64,000 nt of DNA from Thermomicrobiaceae bacterium (GCA_014874455.1 JADBJL010000102.1:1-64000), one strand, 5' to 3'. Shown: positions 22,551 to 32,053, numbered from the stretch's first letter. The notes: generated from the letters alone by a model not told the origin. A program made the numbers and translations.

Positions 22551-23210
22551 TTATCGCTCTTGCGACTGTTCAGCCGCAGGAGCTTCCTCTTGCCGGGGCC
22601 GACGCCCGACTCGCACCAGAGAGGGGCGGAGTACCCGCCCACCGAGGGTATAACCGCGACGAACCTCCTCGACAACCACCTGCTCCTCACCCTCGCCCTC
22701 TTCGACGGCAACCGCCTCGTGCTCGGCCGGACTGAACGGCGCCCCGACCGCTTCGATCGGCCGCACTCCCTCGGACTCGAGCACATTCCAGAGCTTCCGC
22801 TCGATCAAGAGCAGACCCTGAATCCAAGGGTTCTCCTGCTCCGCCTCCGGAATCCGAGCGATGGCGAGGTGGAAGTCGTCCAATACCGGCAGGATCTTCA
22901 GGATAAGCTGTGCATGGGCATGCGCGCGCAGCTCGTCCATCTCCTGCTGGACGCGGCGCTTGTAGTTCAAAAGCTCGGCGCGTGCCCGCCGCGCCTGGTC
23001 GAGGTACTCCTCCGCCAGGCGTCGCTGCTGCTCGAGCTCGTGCTGGAGCCGCTCGACCTCGCTCGTGTCCGGCGGCGGCACGGGCGGAGCCGTGAGCTCT
23101 TCCGACGTCGCCAGTTCAGCATGGAGCTGTACTGGCTCCTCGGCGTGGTCGGGCTCGGCGTGCGTCTCGTACCCGAGTTCCGTCGCTTCTCCGCGGCGCT
23201 CCTCGTTCAT
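22551..23210 (-). CDS. grpE: Nucleotide exchange factor GrpE
   Basis: Coiled coil then ELLNYKRRVQQEMDELRAHAHAQLILKILPVLDDFHLAI; between hrcA and dnaK. Confidence 0.93.
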   Translation of the reverse strand: MNEERRGEATELGYETHAEPDHAEEPVQLHAELATSEELTAPPVPPPDTSEVERLQHELEQQRRLAEEYLDQARRARAELLNYKRRVQQEMDELRAHAHAQLILKILPVLDDFHLAIARIPEAEQENPWIQGLLLIERKLWNVLESEGVRPIEAVGAPFSPAEHEAVAVEEGEGEEQVVVEEVRRGYTLGGRVLRPSLVRVGRRPRQEEAPAAEQSQER

Positions 23211-24277
23211 CAGTTCAACATCCCTTCCATCGTGTCGTCACGCTCGGTGTCCTCGAACTCGCCGTAGAGCTCTCCCATCAAGCGGGAGACGACGTGGGCG
23301 AGGTAACGAACCATCGCGATCGAGCGCGCGTAGGCCATTCGCTGCGGCCCGAGCACCCCCAGCATCCCGCTGCTCTCCGCACCGGCGCGGTAGCTCGAGA
23401 TCACGACGCTGAACGGTCTCAACTCGCGCAGGCGCAGGTCGGATCCGATCAAGACCTGCACATCGTCGCTCGGCTCGAGCTGCGGCAGGAGCACCGAGAG
23501 GATCATGCCACCTCGCAGCAGCTCCAGGAGCGCGCGCGCCAGGTCGCCCCGGGCAAACTCCGGCTGGCGGATCACGCGATCCAGCCCTTCCGCGTACAAC
23601 TCGCTCCGCTGCTGCCGCTCGATCTGGTAGAGCGCGTCGGCGATGCAGCGCAGCACCAGGGTCGCGAGTGGGCTCGCGCCGCGGGCCCGGCGCTCGATCT
23701 CTTCCCGGTTCAGCCAGCGCAGCTCCGGGTTGAGCTGCTGGCTCAGCGCACTCAAGGTCGCCTGGTCAGCCGGCTCGCTGAACTGAAGCAGCGACTGGTG
23801 AATGGCGCTCGACTGCGTCACCAGCACCAGCAGGGCCAGCCGCCCGCGCAGGTTGATCAGCTCGAAGTGTCGCAGCCGTTCGACGCGGGATCGCGGCGGT
23901 GTGACCAGCCCCAGGTTGCCGCTGGCATCAGCGAGCACGGCTGCCGCGAGCTTGAGCCAGCTCGCCACCTGCTGCTCCACCTGACGGAACTGGTGGCTGA
24001 TCATGATCTGCTCGGCCGGCGGCAACTCGTCGGTCTGCATCAGGTGCTCGACGTAGTAGCGCAAGCCCCGCTCGGTCGGCACGCGCCCGGCCGAGGTATG
24101 CGGCTGCTGCAAGTAGTCGAGCGTCTCCAGCACGCCCATCTCGTTGCGTACTGTCGCCGAGCTGACCCCCAGCGGGAACCGCTCGAGCAACGCCTTCGAG
24201 GCAACGGCTCGGCCCGTCCGGATATATTCCTCGACCACGTACTTCAGGATGGATTGCTGTCGCTCGGTCAGCTCCAC
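23210..24277 (-). CDS. hrcA: Heat-inducible transcription repressor HrcA
   Basis: ELTERQQSILKYVVEEYIRTGRAVASKALLERFPLGVSSATVRNEMGVLE; start trimmed to GTG-GAG-CTG because the CIRCE element overlaps the upstream extension. Confidence 0.94.
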   Translation of the reverse strand: MELTERQQSILKYVVEEYIRTGRAVASKALLERFPLGVSSATVRNEMGVLETLDYLQQPHTSAGRVPTERGLRYYVEHLMQTDELPPAEQIMISHQFRQVEQQVASWLKLAAAVLADASGNLGLVTPPRSRVERLRHFELINLRGRLALLVLVTQSSAIHQSLLQFSEPADQATLSALSQQLNPELRWLNREEIERRARGASPLATLVLRCIADALYQIERQQRSELYAEGLDRVIRQPEFARGDLARALLELLRGGMILSVLLPQLEPSDDVQVLIGSDLRLRELRPFSVVISSYRAGAESSGMLGVLGPQRMAYARSIAMVRYLAHVVSRLMGELYGEFEDTERDDTMEGMLN

Positions 24278-24291
24278 GGCGTCCCATCCGG

Positions 24292-24318
24292 TTAGCACTC
24301 AGCACGCTCGAGTGCTAG
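24292..24318 (-). promoter_or_regulatory. CIRCE operator
   Basis: TTAGCACTC-agcacgctc-GAGTGCTAG, N9 spacing, directly upstream of hrcA. Confidence 0.93.
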
Positions 24319-24525
24319 TCACTGCAAGGATAGAGCTTGATACGGCCGGTGTCAAGGTTTCCCGGCATACCGGCACGGGGGAGAGACCAGCGCGGCCGTC
24401 ACCTGAGGGCCGAGCGCCGAGTAGCACTGCCTGGCAGTTCCGGACGCCTGCGGGCGGCTCTGCTGCCAGCCAGCATGGCCACGGGGTGCACCACGGATCA
24501 CCCAGCGTCTCAGCACCTCAGGTGC

Positions 24526-24554
24526 TTGACAGCACGCGAGCACATCTCTAGAAT
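24526..24554 (+). promoter_or_regulatory. Sigma70-type promoter of tusA/sHdr locus
   Basis: TTGACA - 17 bp - TAGAAT. Confidence 0.75.
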
Positions 24555-24570
24555 GTGAGCAGTTCCGAAT

Positions 24571-24588
24571 GATACTCTACCGGAGTAC
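24571..24588 (+). promoter_or_regulatory. Putative CsoR/CstR-family operator upstream of tusA
   Basis: GATACTCTACCGGAGTAC; 16/18 identity to the reverse complement of 38764-38781; TACTC-N5-GAGTA inverted repeat. Confidence 0.65.
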
Positions 24589-24615
24589 AGTGGTACGCAT
24601 CAAGGGGGTAGATCT

Positions 24616-24858
24616 ATGGCGGACGTGCTCCAGCCGGACCGCGTCCTCGACTGCAGCGGTCTCCTCTGCCCGCTGCCCGTGATCCGCACATCGAAGGCGA
24701 TCAAAGAGATCCTGCCTGGCCAGATGCTCAAGGTGATCGCCACCGATCCGGGTGCCCCGGCCGATATGGAAGCCTGGGCGCGCCAGACCGGGAACGAGCT
24801 GGTCGATTCGCACGAGGAGGACGGGAAGTACGTCTTCTACTTCCGGCGTGTCCGTTGA
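24616..24858 (+). CDS. tusA: Sulfur carrier protein TusA
   Basis: LDCSGLLCPLPVIRTSKAIKEILPGQMLKVIATDPGAPADMEAWARQTGNEL. Confidence 0.95.
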   Translation: MADVLQPDRVLDCSGLLCPLPVIRTSKAIKEILPGQMLKVIATDPGAPADMEAWARQTGNELVDSHEEDGKYVFYFRRVR

Positions 24859-24875
24859 GGAGAGGAGGACTCGGC

Positions 24876-25397
24876 ATGGCTCGCAGCAACCCCGAGGCAC
24901 CCAAGCGCCTTGCGATCATCGCCAGCAAGGGCACGCTCGACTTCGCCTATCCGCCCTTCATTCTCGGCTCGACCGCCGCAGCCATGGGGTGGGAGGTCGG
25001 CATCTTCTTCACCTTCTACGGCCTGCCCCTGCTGCTGCGGGACTATGACCCCAAGGTGAGCCCGCTCGGTAACCCCGCTATGCCGCTGAAGATGCCGTTC
25101 GGCCCTCCCGCGCTGCGCCAGATTAGCTGGCCGATCCCGGCGCTCCTCGAAGCCCTGCCCGGCTTCAGCCTGCTCGCGACCTCGTTGATGGAACAGACCT
25201 TCGAGCAGAAGGGCGTGCCCTCGCTCCGCGAGCTGCGGCAACTGTGCATCGACGCCGACGTGAACCTGATCGCCTGCCAGATGACGATGGATGTCTTCGG
25301 CTTCAAGAGGGAGGACTTCATCCCGGAGTGCACCGTCGGCGGCGCGGCGACCTTCCTCGAGTTCGCCGCTGATGCTGATGTCTCGCTCTTCATCTAA
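24876..25397 (+). CDS. DsrE/DsrF-family (DsrE2-like) sulfurtransferase
   Basis: RLAIIASKGTLDFAYPPFILGSTAAAMGWEVGIFFTFYGLPLL; NLIACQMTMDVFGFKREDF. Confidence 0.9.
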   Translation: MARSNPEAPKRLAIIASKGTLDFAYPPFILGSTAAAMGWEVGIFFTFYGLPLLLRDYDPKVSPLGNPAMPLKMPFGPPALRQISWPIPALLEALPGFSLLATSLMEQTFEQKGVPSLRELRQLCIDADVNLIACQMTMDVFGFKREDFIPECTVGGAATFLEFAADADVSLFI

Positions 25398-25443
25398 GCG
25401 TCGCGGTGCACGGGCGCGCGGCTGAGGCGACTGGGAGGCAGCA

Positions 25444-25827
25444 GTGAGCGTGGAGAACAAAAAGATCCTCTACGTCCAGACCCACGGGGTCGACATGCCG
25501 GAGCGCAGCGCCACGCCCTTCTTCCTGGCCGCGGCCGCTGCGGCGATGGAGATCGAGGCCGCTATCTACTTCACCATGAACGGCCCGACGCTCCTGCGCA
25601 AGGGGGTGCCGGAGACGCTCGTCGTGCCGAAAGCGGGCGGTGGCGGAGCCAAGCTCAAGTACTTCATCGACCAGGCGCTCGACCTCGGGGTGACCCTGTA
25701 CGTCTGCCAGCCCTCGCTCGACTTGCACGGCCTGAAGCTCGAAGACCTGATCGACGGCGTGAGGATGATCGGCGGCGCCGCCTTCAACATGATGGCGCTC
25801 GAAGCGGACGCGGTGGTGGCGTTCTGA
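25444..25827 (+). CDS. DsrE-family sulfurtransferase (second, DsrE3-like)
   Basis: ILYVQTHGVDMPERSATPFFLAAAAAAMEIEAAIYFTMNGPTLLRKG; LYVCQPSLDLHGLK. Confidence 0.9.
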   Translation: MSVENKKILYVQTHGVDMPERSATPFFLAAAAAAMEIEAAIYFTMNGPTLLRKGVPETLVVPKAGGGGAKLKYFIDQALDLGVTLYVCQPSLDLHGLKLEDLIDGVRMIGGAAFNMMALEADAVVAF

Positions 25828-25828
25828 G

Positions 25829-26314
25829 ATGCCCTCCGGGAGCCGGCCGTACGTTCTGGTAAGGAGTTGCGTCTTGCCGCTGGATCTGTACTACCGGGTC
25901 GAGGAGCACGTCTGGGTGCGCCCCGAGCTGGATGGGACGGCCACCTTGGGTTTCTCCGATGTCGCCCAGACCGTCGCCGGGGCGATCCTCCACGTGACGT
26001 TCCGCCCCCTGGGGCGACGGTACGCCGTCGGCGCCCCGGTCGCCGTGCTCGAGAGCGCGAAGTGGCTGGGTGCGCTGCGGACGCCGGTCGCCGGGCAGCT
26101 CGTCGCCGTGAACGAGCGGCTCCTCACCGATGCCGGCCTGGTCAACCGGAGTCCCTACCGCAGCGGCTGGCTGGCGCGCCTGGCGCCCGACGACCTGGCC
26201 CGTGACCTCGCGGCGCTGCTCACGGGGCAGGCCGCGGCCGAGGCCTACGCCGCCTACATGGAGCGTCGCAACCTCGACGAGTGTGTGCACTGCGAAGGGT
26301 ACGAGCTGCCGTGA
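25829..26314 (+). CDS. Lipoate-binding protein LbpA1 (GcvH-like)
   Basis: YYRVEEHVWVRPELDGTATLGFSDVAQTVAGAILHVTFRPLG...VLESAKWLGALRTPVAGQLVAVN (lipoyl-Lys motif ESAKW); exact start uncertain. Confidence 0.88.
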   Translation: MPSGSRPYVLVRSCVLPLDLYYRVEEHVWVRPELDGTATLGFSDVAQTVAGAILHVTFRPLGRRYAVGAPVAVLESAKWLGALRTPVAGQLVAVNERLLTDAGLVNRSPYRSGWLARLAPDDLARDLAALLTGQAAAEAYAAYMERRNLDECVHCEGYELP

Positions 26315-26589
26315 TCCGGATCCTGCTCTTCACCCACCCCATCTGCTCCGGCTGCCAGGAGGCACTGGCGGCAGCGGAACGGCTCAGCGCCGAGAGGCCG
26401 GGCGAGGTCGAGCTCGAGGTGATTAGCCTCGCCAGCGCACGCGGTCGGCAGCGAGCCAGGGAGGCCGGCGTCGTCGTGGTGCCGACGCTCGTCGTCGGGG
26501 AACAGCGCATCGTCGGGGCGCCCACGATCGACGAACTGCAGCGGCTGGTCGACGACGCTCTTGCAGCCACGACGGGAGGTGCGCGGTGA
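26311..26589 (+). CDS. Thioredoxin/glutaredoxin-like protein with CSGC motif
   Basis: IRILLFTHPICSGCQEALAAAERL...VVVVPTLVVGEQRIVGAPT; GTG start. Confidence 0.75.
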   Translation: MIRILLFTHPICSGCQEALAAAERLSAERPGEVELEVISLASARGRQRAREAGVVVVPTLVVGEQRIVGAPTIDELQRLVDDALAATTGGAR

Positions 26590-27287
26590 GCGCGACCTGG
26601 AGCCCGGCCAAGGCCGGGCGCACCTATGCCGAGGTTCCGGAGGAGGAGAAGCGACGGCTCTTCGAGGAGGTCGTCGCCGACCCGCGGTACGAGGACTTCC
26701 TGTACGGGTGCTACGAGTGTGGCATCTGCGTCTCGGTCTGCCCCTCTGCGCGGTTCTACGACTTCAGCCCGCGGGTCATCGCTCAGGCGCTGAGCCGGGA
26801 GGACGTCGACCGGTTCTACGAGATCTTGATGGAGGACATCTGGAACTGCGCCCAGTGCTTCTCGTGCGTCCGCTGCCCGCGCGGCAACAACCCCGGCGGC
26901 CTGGTCACGTTGATCCGCGAGGTGGCGGTGCGGCACGGCCTCGAGCAGGCGCAAGAGGCGCTGCAGGGCTACAGCCGCGTCATCTACAAGATCATGCTGA
27001 AGGGCAACCAGGTCTCTCCCGATATGCTCCAGCCCGACTTCTTCCCCGACTGGGGCCCCTGGGTGCGCGAGTTCAGCCAGCACATGCACACCTGGCGCAA
27101 GGCGATCCCGGTCGACACCCTGCGCAGCGTGACCGACGCCGCCTGGCGCACCGACGACCGCACCCTCCGGGAGCTCTATACCATCTGGTTCGAGACCGGC
27201 AACATGGAGATCATCCGCGAGGTCGACGAGGGGCTGTACGAACTCCTGGTCGAAATCATGGAGGAAGAACTGGAGGCCAGAGCATGA
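26586..27287 (+). CDS. sHdrC1-like heterodisulfide reductase subunit C
   Basis: Two 4Fe-4S motifs CYECGICVSVCPSARF and CAQCFSCVRCPRG. Confidence 0.9.
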   Translation: MSATWSPAKAGRTYAEVPEEEKRRLFEEVVADPRYEDFLYGCYECGICVSVCPSARFYDFSPRVIAQALSREDVDRFYEILMEDIWNCAQCFSCVRCPRGNNPGGLVTLIREVAVRHGLEQAQEALQGYSRVIYKIMLKGNQVSPDMLQPDFFPDWGPWVREFSQHMHTWRKAIPVDTLRSVTDAAWRTDDRTLRELYTIWFETGNMEIIREVDEGLYELLVEIMEEELEARA

Positions 27288-28510
27288 GCGAGCTGAGCGA
27301 GCGCCTCGCCCCAGTGAGCGAGATCCGCGAGAAGAAGGCCTTGCCTGTCCGCCCCGATCCGGAGACGGCCCCGCGGCCAGACCTGCGGGAGGAGCTCTTC
27401 GAGCTCGAGGCGCGCGGCGAGCTGATCGTCCAGCGGGTGCCCGAACCCTATGTCGAGGTGACGACCAAGTTCGGCCGGGTCAAGAAGGTGCCGGTCGATC
27501 ACCTGTGGCACCACAAGTCATGTGGCCAGTGCGGTCACATTCCCGGCTATACGACCTCGATCCTCTGGCTCAACCGCCAGTTCGGGATCGACTACCACGA
27601 TCCGACCGACCAGACCTCCTGCACCGGATGGAACTACTACGCCTCAGCTACCTCCAACGCGGCTGCCCAGATCCTGGTGATGTGCCGGAACTTCGCGGCC
27701 GCCTACGAGACGGGGTACTACCCGCTCATCCACTGCGGCACCAGCTACGGCCACTACAAGGAGCTCCGCGAGCAACTGGTGCACCACGCCGACCTGCGCG
27801 ACCAGGTACGGCGGGTGCTGGACAAGCTCGGCAAGCCGCTGGTCGTCCCCGAGGAGATCGTCCACTACAGCGAGTGGGTGCACGTCATGCGCCACCGCGT
27901 GGCCGAGCGCCAGGTCGTCGACATGTCCAATGTGACTGCCTGTGTCCACCCGGCCTGCCATTACTATAAGATCGTCGCTGAGGACGCCATCTACGACCCG
28001 GATATCTACGGTGGCCAGCGCACGGCCACGGTCACGGCGCTGCTCCAGGCGCTGGGGATCAACGTGGCCGACTACTCCACCTGGTTCGACTGCTGTGGCT
28101 TCGGTTTCCGGCACATCCTGGTGCAGCGCGACTTCACCCGCTCCTTCGCCGTGCTGCGCAAGATCGAGGTCATGCGGGACGAAGTCAACCCCGATATGAC
28201 GGTCACCCACGACACCGGCTGCGTCACCACGCTCGACAAGAGCCAGTTCGCCGCCAAAGCCCACAAGCGGCGAGTGGGAGTGCCAGTCCTGGCCGACTCG
28301 CAGGTGGCTGCCCTGGCGATGGGGGCCCACCCCTTCCGCGTGCTCCAGCTCCACTGGCACTCGACCGACTGGCGGCCGCTGCTCGAGAAGCTGGGGATCG
28401 ATTGGGAACGGCACTGGCAGGAGTTCGAGGAGGATCTGGCGGCGATCGAGCGCGGGGAGAAGCCGGGCCTGACCTGGGAGGATGCCGAGCGCCCGGCCAT
28501 CGCCCGCTGA
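27284..28510 (+). CDS. sHdrB1-like heterodisulfide reductase subunit B
   Basis: CCG-type Cys-rich domains: HKSCGQCGHIPGYTTSILWLNRQ, ACVHPACHYYKI, FDCCGFGFRHI, HDTGCVTTLDKSQF. Confidence 0.9.
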   Translation: MSELSERLAPVSEIREKKALPVRPDPETAPRPDLREELFELEARGELIVQRVPEPYVEVTTKFGRVKKVPVDHLWHHKSCGQCGHIPGYTTSILWLNRQFGIDYHDPTDQTSCTGWNYYASATSNAAAQILVMCRNFAAAYETGYYPLIHCGTSYGHYKELREQLVHHADLRDQVRRVLDKLGKPLVVPEEIVHYSEWVHVMRHRVAERQVVDMSNVTACVHPACHYYKIVAEDAIYDPDIYGGQRTATVTALLQALGINVADYSTWFDCCGFGFRHILVQRDFTRSFAVLRKIEVMRDEVNPDMTVTHDTGCVTTLDKSQFAAKAHKRRVGVPVLADSQVAALAMGAHPFRVLQLHWHSTDWRPLLEKLGIDWERHWQEFEEDLAAIERGEKPGLTWEDAERPAIAR

Positions 28511-28534
28511 CGCCACGACCGAGGGGAGACCGCT

Positions 28535-29602
28535 GTGCTGCAGAATGGGCATCCAGTGCTGATCATCGGCGGCGGCCCGGGCGGGCTCGAAGCGGCGCGC
28601 ACCGTGGCCTCGTTGGGCCAGCCAGCGCTGCTCGTCGAGCGGCGCAACCGGCTCGGCGGAACCCCGGACGCCGAGCACTATGCCAAGCTGACTCACGGCT
28701 TCCGCGATGCTGAGGAGGCGATCGGCGAGCTGGTCGCGGCGGTCACCAGCGACCCGCTGGTCGAGGTGCTGACCGGCACCGAGGTCGTCGCCTGCGACGG
28801 CGAGGCTGGCGCCTTCCACGTCACGCTGCGCCGCGGCCAGGAGACGCACGAGCGCGTGGCCAGCACCATCATCGTCGCGACCGGCTTCCAGCACTTCGAC
28901 CCTGGTCGCGAGACCCAGATGTACAACTACTACTCGTTTCCCGACGTCGTGACGCTCGGTGACATGGAGGCGATGTTGAAGACCCACCAGGTGGTGCGGC
29001 CCTCCAACGGGCAGCCGCCGGAGCGCGTCGCCTTCATCCAGTGTGTCGGTTCGCGCGATCGGCAGATCGGCAACGAGTTCTGCTCCAAGGTCTGCTGTGG
29101 CATCGCCTCCAAGCAGGCCATCGAGATCAAGCAGCAGCTCCCGCACGCCCGGGTGTTCATCTTCTACATCGACATGCGGATGTACGGCTACTGGGAGAAC
29201 GAGCTCTACTGGCCCGCCCAGGAGCAGTACAAGGTCAACTACGTCAAGGGGATCGTGAGCGAGATCCTGCCCAAGGGCGACAAGCTCTTGATTCGCGGTG
29301 AGGACACCACCATGGGCCGGCCGATGGAAGTGACGGTCGACCTGGTGGTGCTCTCGGTCGGCATGGAGCCGAGCAGCGGCACCCGCAAGGTCGCAAAGCT
29401 GCTCGGCCTGGCGCAGAACAAGTACGGCTATATCGAAGCCGGCGGCCCGAGCGGCCTCGATCCGGTGGCAACCTCTCGCCCCGGTGTCTTCGTCGTCGGC
29501 GCGGCCGCTCGGCCGGCCGACCTGGACGACACGTTCGCGACGGCTGGCCTGGCGGCGGCGCGGGCCGTCGCGACGGCGCGGCGGGCTGCTGTGAGCGTGT
29601 AG
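28535..29602 (+). CDS. sHdrA-like FAD/4Fe-4S heterodisulfide reductase subunit A
   Basis: VLIIGGGPGGLEAARTVASLG; FIQCVGSRDRQIGNEFCSKVCCGIASKQAIEIK. Confidence 0.93.
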   Translation: MLQNGHPVLIIGGGPGGLEAARTVASLGQPALLVERRNRLGGTPDAEHYAKLTHGFRDAEEAIGELVAAVTSDPLVEVLTGTEVVACDGEAGAFHVTLRRGQETHERVASTIIVATGFQHFDPGRETQMYNYYSFPDVVTLGDMEAMLKTHQVVRPSNGQPPERVAFIQCVGSRDRQIGNEFCSKVCCGIASKQAIEIKQQLPHARVFIFYIDMRMYGYWENELYWPAQEQYKVNYVKGIVSEILPKGDKLLIRGEDTTMGRPMEVTVDLVVLSVGMEPSSGTRKVAKLLGLAQNKYGYIEAGGPSGLDPVATSRPGVFVVGAAARPADLDDTFATAGLAAARAVATARRAAVSV

Positions 29603-29660
29603 GCTGGCTCCGCACAGCCCGCTGGCGGTACGCTCGACCAGTAATCAGGGAGGAGCAGCG

Positions 29661-29915
29661 ATGGCGCGCCCGCGTGGGTTGGTACAAAGCGGATTGGTTC
29701 AGTTTCTCGCGAGTGGCCCTGGCCGGCTGCTCCGCATCGTCGCCGGGTTGGTGCTGGTGGTCGTCGGCCTGTGGCTGGTGAGGGGTACCTGGGGCTACGT
29801 GCTGGTGGTCATCGGCCTGGTGCCGATCGCGGCTGGGCTCTTCGACTTCTGTTTGCTGACTGCCATCTTCGGTGGCCCCTTCTGGGGGCGAGATGTCCGT
29901 GCCGCCAGGCGCTAG
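29661..29915 (+). CDS. DUF2892-like small membrane protein
   Basis: RLLRIVAGLVLVVVGLWLVRGTWGYVLVVIGLVPIAAGLFDFCLLTAIFG. Confidence 0.75.
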   Translation: MARPRGLVQSGLVQFLASGPGRLLRIVAGLVLVVVGLWLVRGTWGYVLVVIGLVPIAAGLFDFCLLTAIFGGPFWGRDVRAARR

Positions 29916-29932
29916 CGCGGTGGGAGAGCGCG

Positions 29933-30733
29933 ATGACGCAGCAGCCGCGACCGAGTCACCTGATCAAGCCGAAGACCGGCCCAGACGACCCCGAGTTGCT
30001 GGAGACCCTGCAGGAAGGGCTCAGCCAGATCCGGCCGGACGACGTGGAAAGCATCGCCGCCGAGCTCGTCGCGCGTCGGCAGCGCTTGCACGAGGCGGTG
30101 CGAGCGCTGGGCGAGAGCCAGGCTCTTCCCCCGGTGGCGCTCGGCGAGCTGTACCGGGCTGTCACCTGCGCCCGACGCCATGTCGAAGAGCTTGCCGCGG
30201 CGCTGCCGGGTGACCGGCTGCGAGCACCGGCTCGCGCGCTCCTGACCGACAGCGGGCCGGCAAGCGCACGCCTGGCCGCCTTCGTGGCGTCGCTCCCGGG
30301 GCTCGACCGTCGCCTGGCGCTGGAATTGGGCAGCGGGTTGCTCCACCTTGCCTCACCGCGGCGACACTGGCTGTGGACACGCTGGCTGTGGGACGTCCAG
30401 CACCAGACCGGAATCCTGCCGCTGATCGCCTCGAGCGCCCGCTCGCTCCGTGGTGACGACCTGGCTGGGCAGTATCAGAGCTTGAGCGGCCTCATCGCGA
30501 TGGGCACCGAGCTGGGCCAGAACAGCGGCTTGCTTCGGCCTGCCCTGCTCGAAGACCCGGAGATCGGCCCCTTCGCGGCCGATGCGTTCCTGGCGGCCGC
30601 GTACAGCGTGTACGTGTACGGCATCACCAACTGGCGGCTGAGCCGCGAGTTCAACCGCCTGCTCCCGTCACTTCCGGATCTGGCCCGGCGCCTCGTCGGC
30701 CTGCCGCCTGCTCGTGAGCGCCTGGCAGCGTGA
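29933..30733 (+). CDS. Conserved hypothetical protein of the sHdr locus
   Basis: ATG start after GGAGAG, tightly packed between the sHdrA and HdrCB genes; no recognisable domain. Confidence 0.75.
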   Translation: MTQQPRPSHLIKPKTGPDDPELLETLQEGLSQIRPDDVESIAAELVARRQRLHEAVRALGESQALPPVALGELYRAVTCARRHVEELAAALPGDRLRAPARALLTDSGPASARLAAFVASLPGLDRRLALELGSGLLHLASPRRHWLWTRWLWDVQHQTGILPLIASSARSLRGDDLAGQYQSLSGLIAMGTELGQNSGLLRPALLEDPEIGPFAADAFLAAAYSVYVYGITNWRLSREFNRLLPSLPDLARRLVGLPPARERLAA

Positions 30734-30745
30734 GAGGAGCTGCTC

Positions 30746-32053
30746 GTGGACTCGAGCCTGCGCAAAGTCCAGGATGTCTGGGAACAGGACACCGCGATCG
30801 TCGAGGGGGTAGACATCTCCGGCCCCTGGAACCGGATGTTCGGCCAGCGCGTGATCTGGGACTACACCCCCGAGCTGATCGACGAGATCGCCAGCCTCCC
30901 CGGGGCGGAGTCGTTCGCCTGGTGCTACCAGTGCGGCAAGTGCGTCCCGGTCTGCCCGGTCGATGTCGTCGGCGACTACGGGCCGCGCAAGCTGTACCGC
31001 AAGGCGCAGACCGGTATCAGTCTCCTCGACTCCCCCGACCTCTGGCTCTGCACGACCTGTATGAACTGCCTGCGGGTCTGCCCCAAGCAGGTGGACATGG
31101 TGCAGATCATGCCCGCCGCCCGGGAACAGGCGCTGCTCAGCGGGCGGCCGCTGCCCGCCGAGTTGCAAGAGGCGCTCGAGAACACCGCCCGCTACGGTAA
31201 CCCGTTGGGCCAGCCGCCGCGCAAGCGCGAAGCCTGGGTGAAGGATGCCGGCGTGCCGGTTCCGATCCTCCACCAGATCCAGCGGCCGGTCGAATGGCTC
31301 TGGTGGGTGGAGTGTTACCCCTCGTATCACCCCCGCGGCATCGACGCCTCGATCGCGCTGGCGCGCATCTTCCATGCGCTCGGGCTCGACTTCGGGATCC
31401 TCGGCCGGGAGGAGAAGTGCGCTGGCGACTCTCAGCGGCTGGCCGGCGAGCGTGGCCTCTTCGAGATGCTCGCCGAGGAGAATATCCGCACGCTGTCCAA
31501 GTACGAGTTCCACCACATCGTCGTGACCGACCCGCACGCGCTCAACGCGTTTCGCAAGCAGTATCCGAAGTACGGTGGCCAGTACGACGTCTGGCACTAC
31601 ACGACGCTGCTGGCTCGCGAGCTGCCGCGGCTGCGCCCGCTCTTGACGCGCCAGCTCCCCTACCGGCTGACGTTCCACGACCCGTGTTACCTCGGCCGGC
31701 ACAACGGAGAGTACGACGCGCCGCGCCAGCTCATCGAGGCGCTGCCCGGTGTCGAATTCACCGAGATGCCACGCTGCCGACAGAACTCCTATTGCTGTGG
31801 CGGCGGTGGGGGTGGCATGTGGCTCGACAGCTTCGCGGCCGGCCGCCAGCGCCGGCGCCTCTCCGAGGAGCGCGTGCTCGAGGCGGTTGCGACTGGCGCT
31901 GACACGCTGGTGATCTGCTGCCCCTACGAGGTATCGCGCTTCGAGGACGCGGTCAAGTCAACCGGGCACGAAGGGCGGCTGCGCGTCCGCGACATCGCGG
32001 AGCTGCTCGCTGAGGCGATGGGGTTGATCGGAGAGGAGCCGGCAAAGGCATGA
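30746..32053 (+). CDS. HdrC-HdrB fusion (sHdrB3-like iron-sulfur protein)
   Basis: N-terminal CYQCGKCVPVCPVD / CTTCMNCLRVCPKQ ferredoxin domain plus CCG domains (HDPCYLGRHNG, SYCCGGGGGGMW, CCPYEVSRFEDAVKSTG). Confidence 0.9.
   Translation: MDSSLRKVQDVWEQDTAIVEGVDISGPWNRMFGQRVIWDYTPELIDEIASLPGAESFAWCYQCGKCVPVCPVDVVGDYGPRKLYRKAQTGISLLDSPDLWLCTTCMNCLRVCPKQVDMVQIMPAAREQALLSGRPLPAELQEALENTARYGNPLGQPPRKREAWVKDAGVPVPILHQIQRPVEWLWWVECYPSYHPRGIDASIALARIFHALGLDFGILGREEKCAGDSQRLAGERGLFEMLAEENIRTLSKYEFHHIVVTDPHALNAFRKQYPKYGGQYDVWHYTTLLARELPRLRPLLTRQLPYRLTFHDPCYLGRHNGEYDAPRQLIEALPGVEFTEMPRCRQNSYCCGGGGGGMWLDSFAAGRQRRRLSEERVLEAVATGADTLVICCPYEVSRFEDAVKSTGHEGRLRVRDIAELLAEAMGLIGEEPAKA

Noticed and set aside
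26561-27283. Upstream extension of the HdrB ORF through the HdrC gene
   Set aside because: Different frame overlapping hdrC; the ATG at 27284 overlaps the hdrC stop and gives an HdrB-like N-terminus.
27644-29146. 500-aa minus-strand ORF antisense to hdrB/hdrA
   Set aside because: No recognisable domain; plus-strand Hdr genes are clear.
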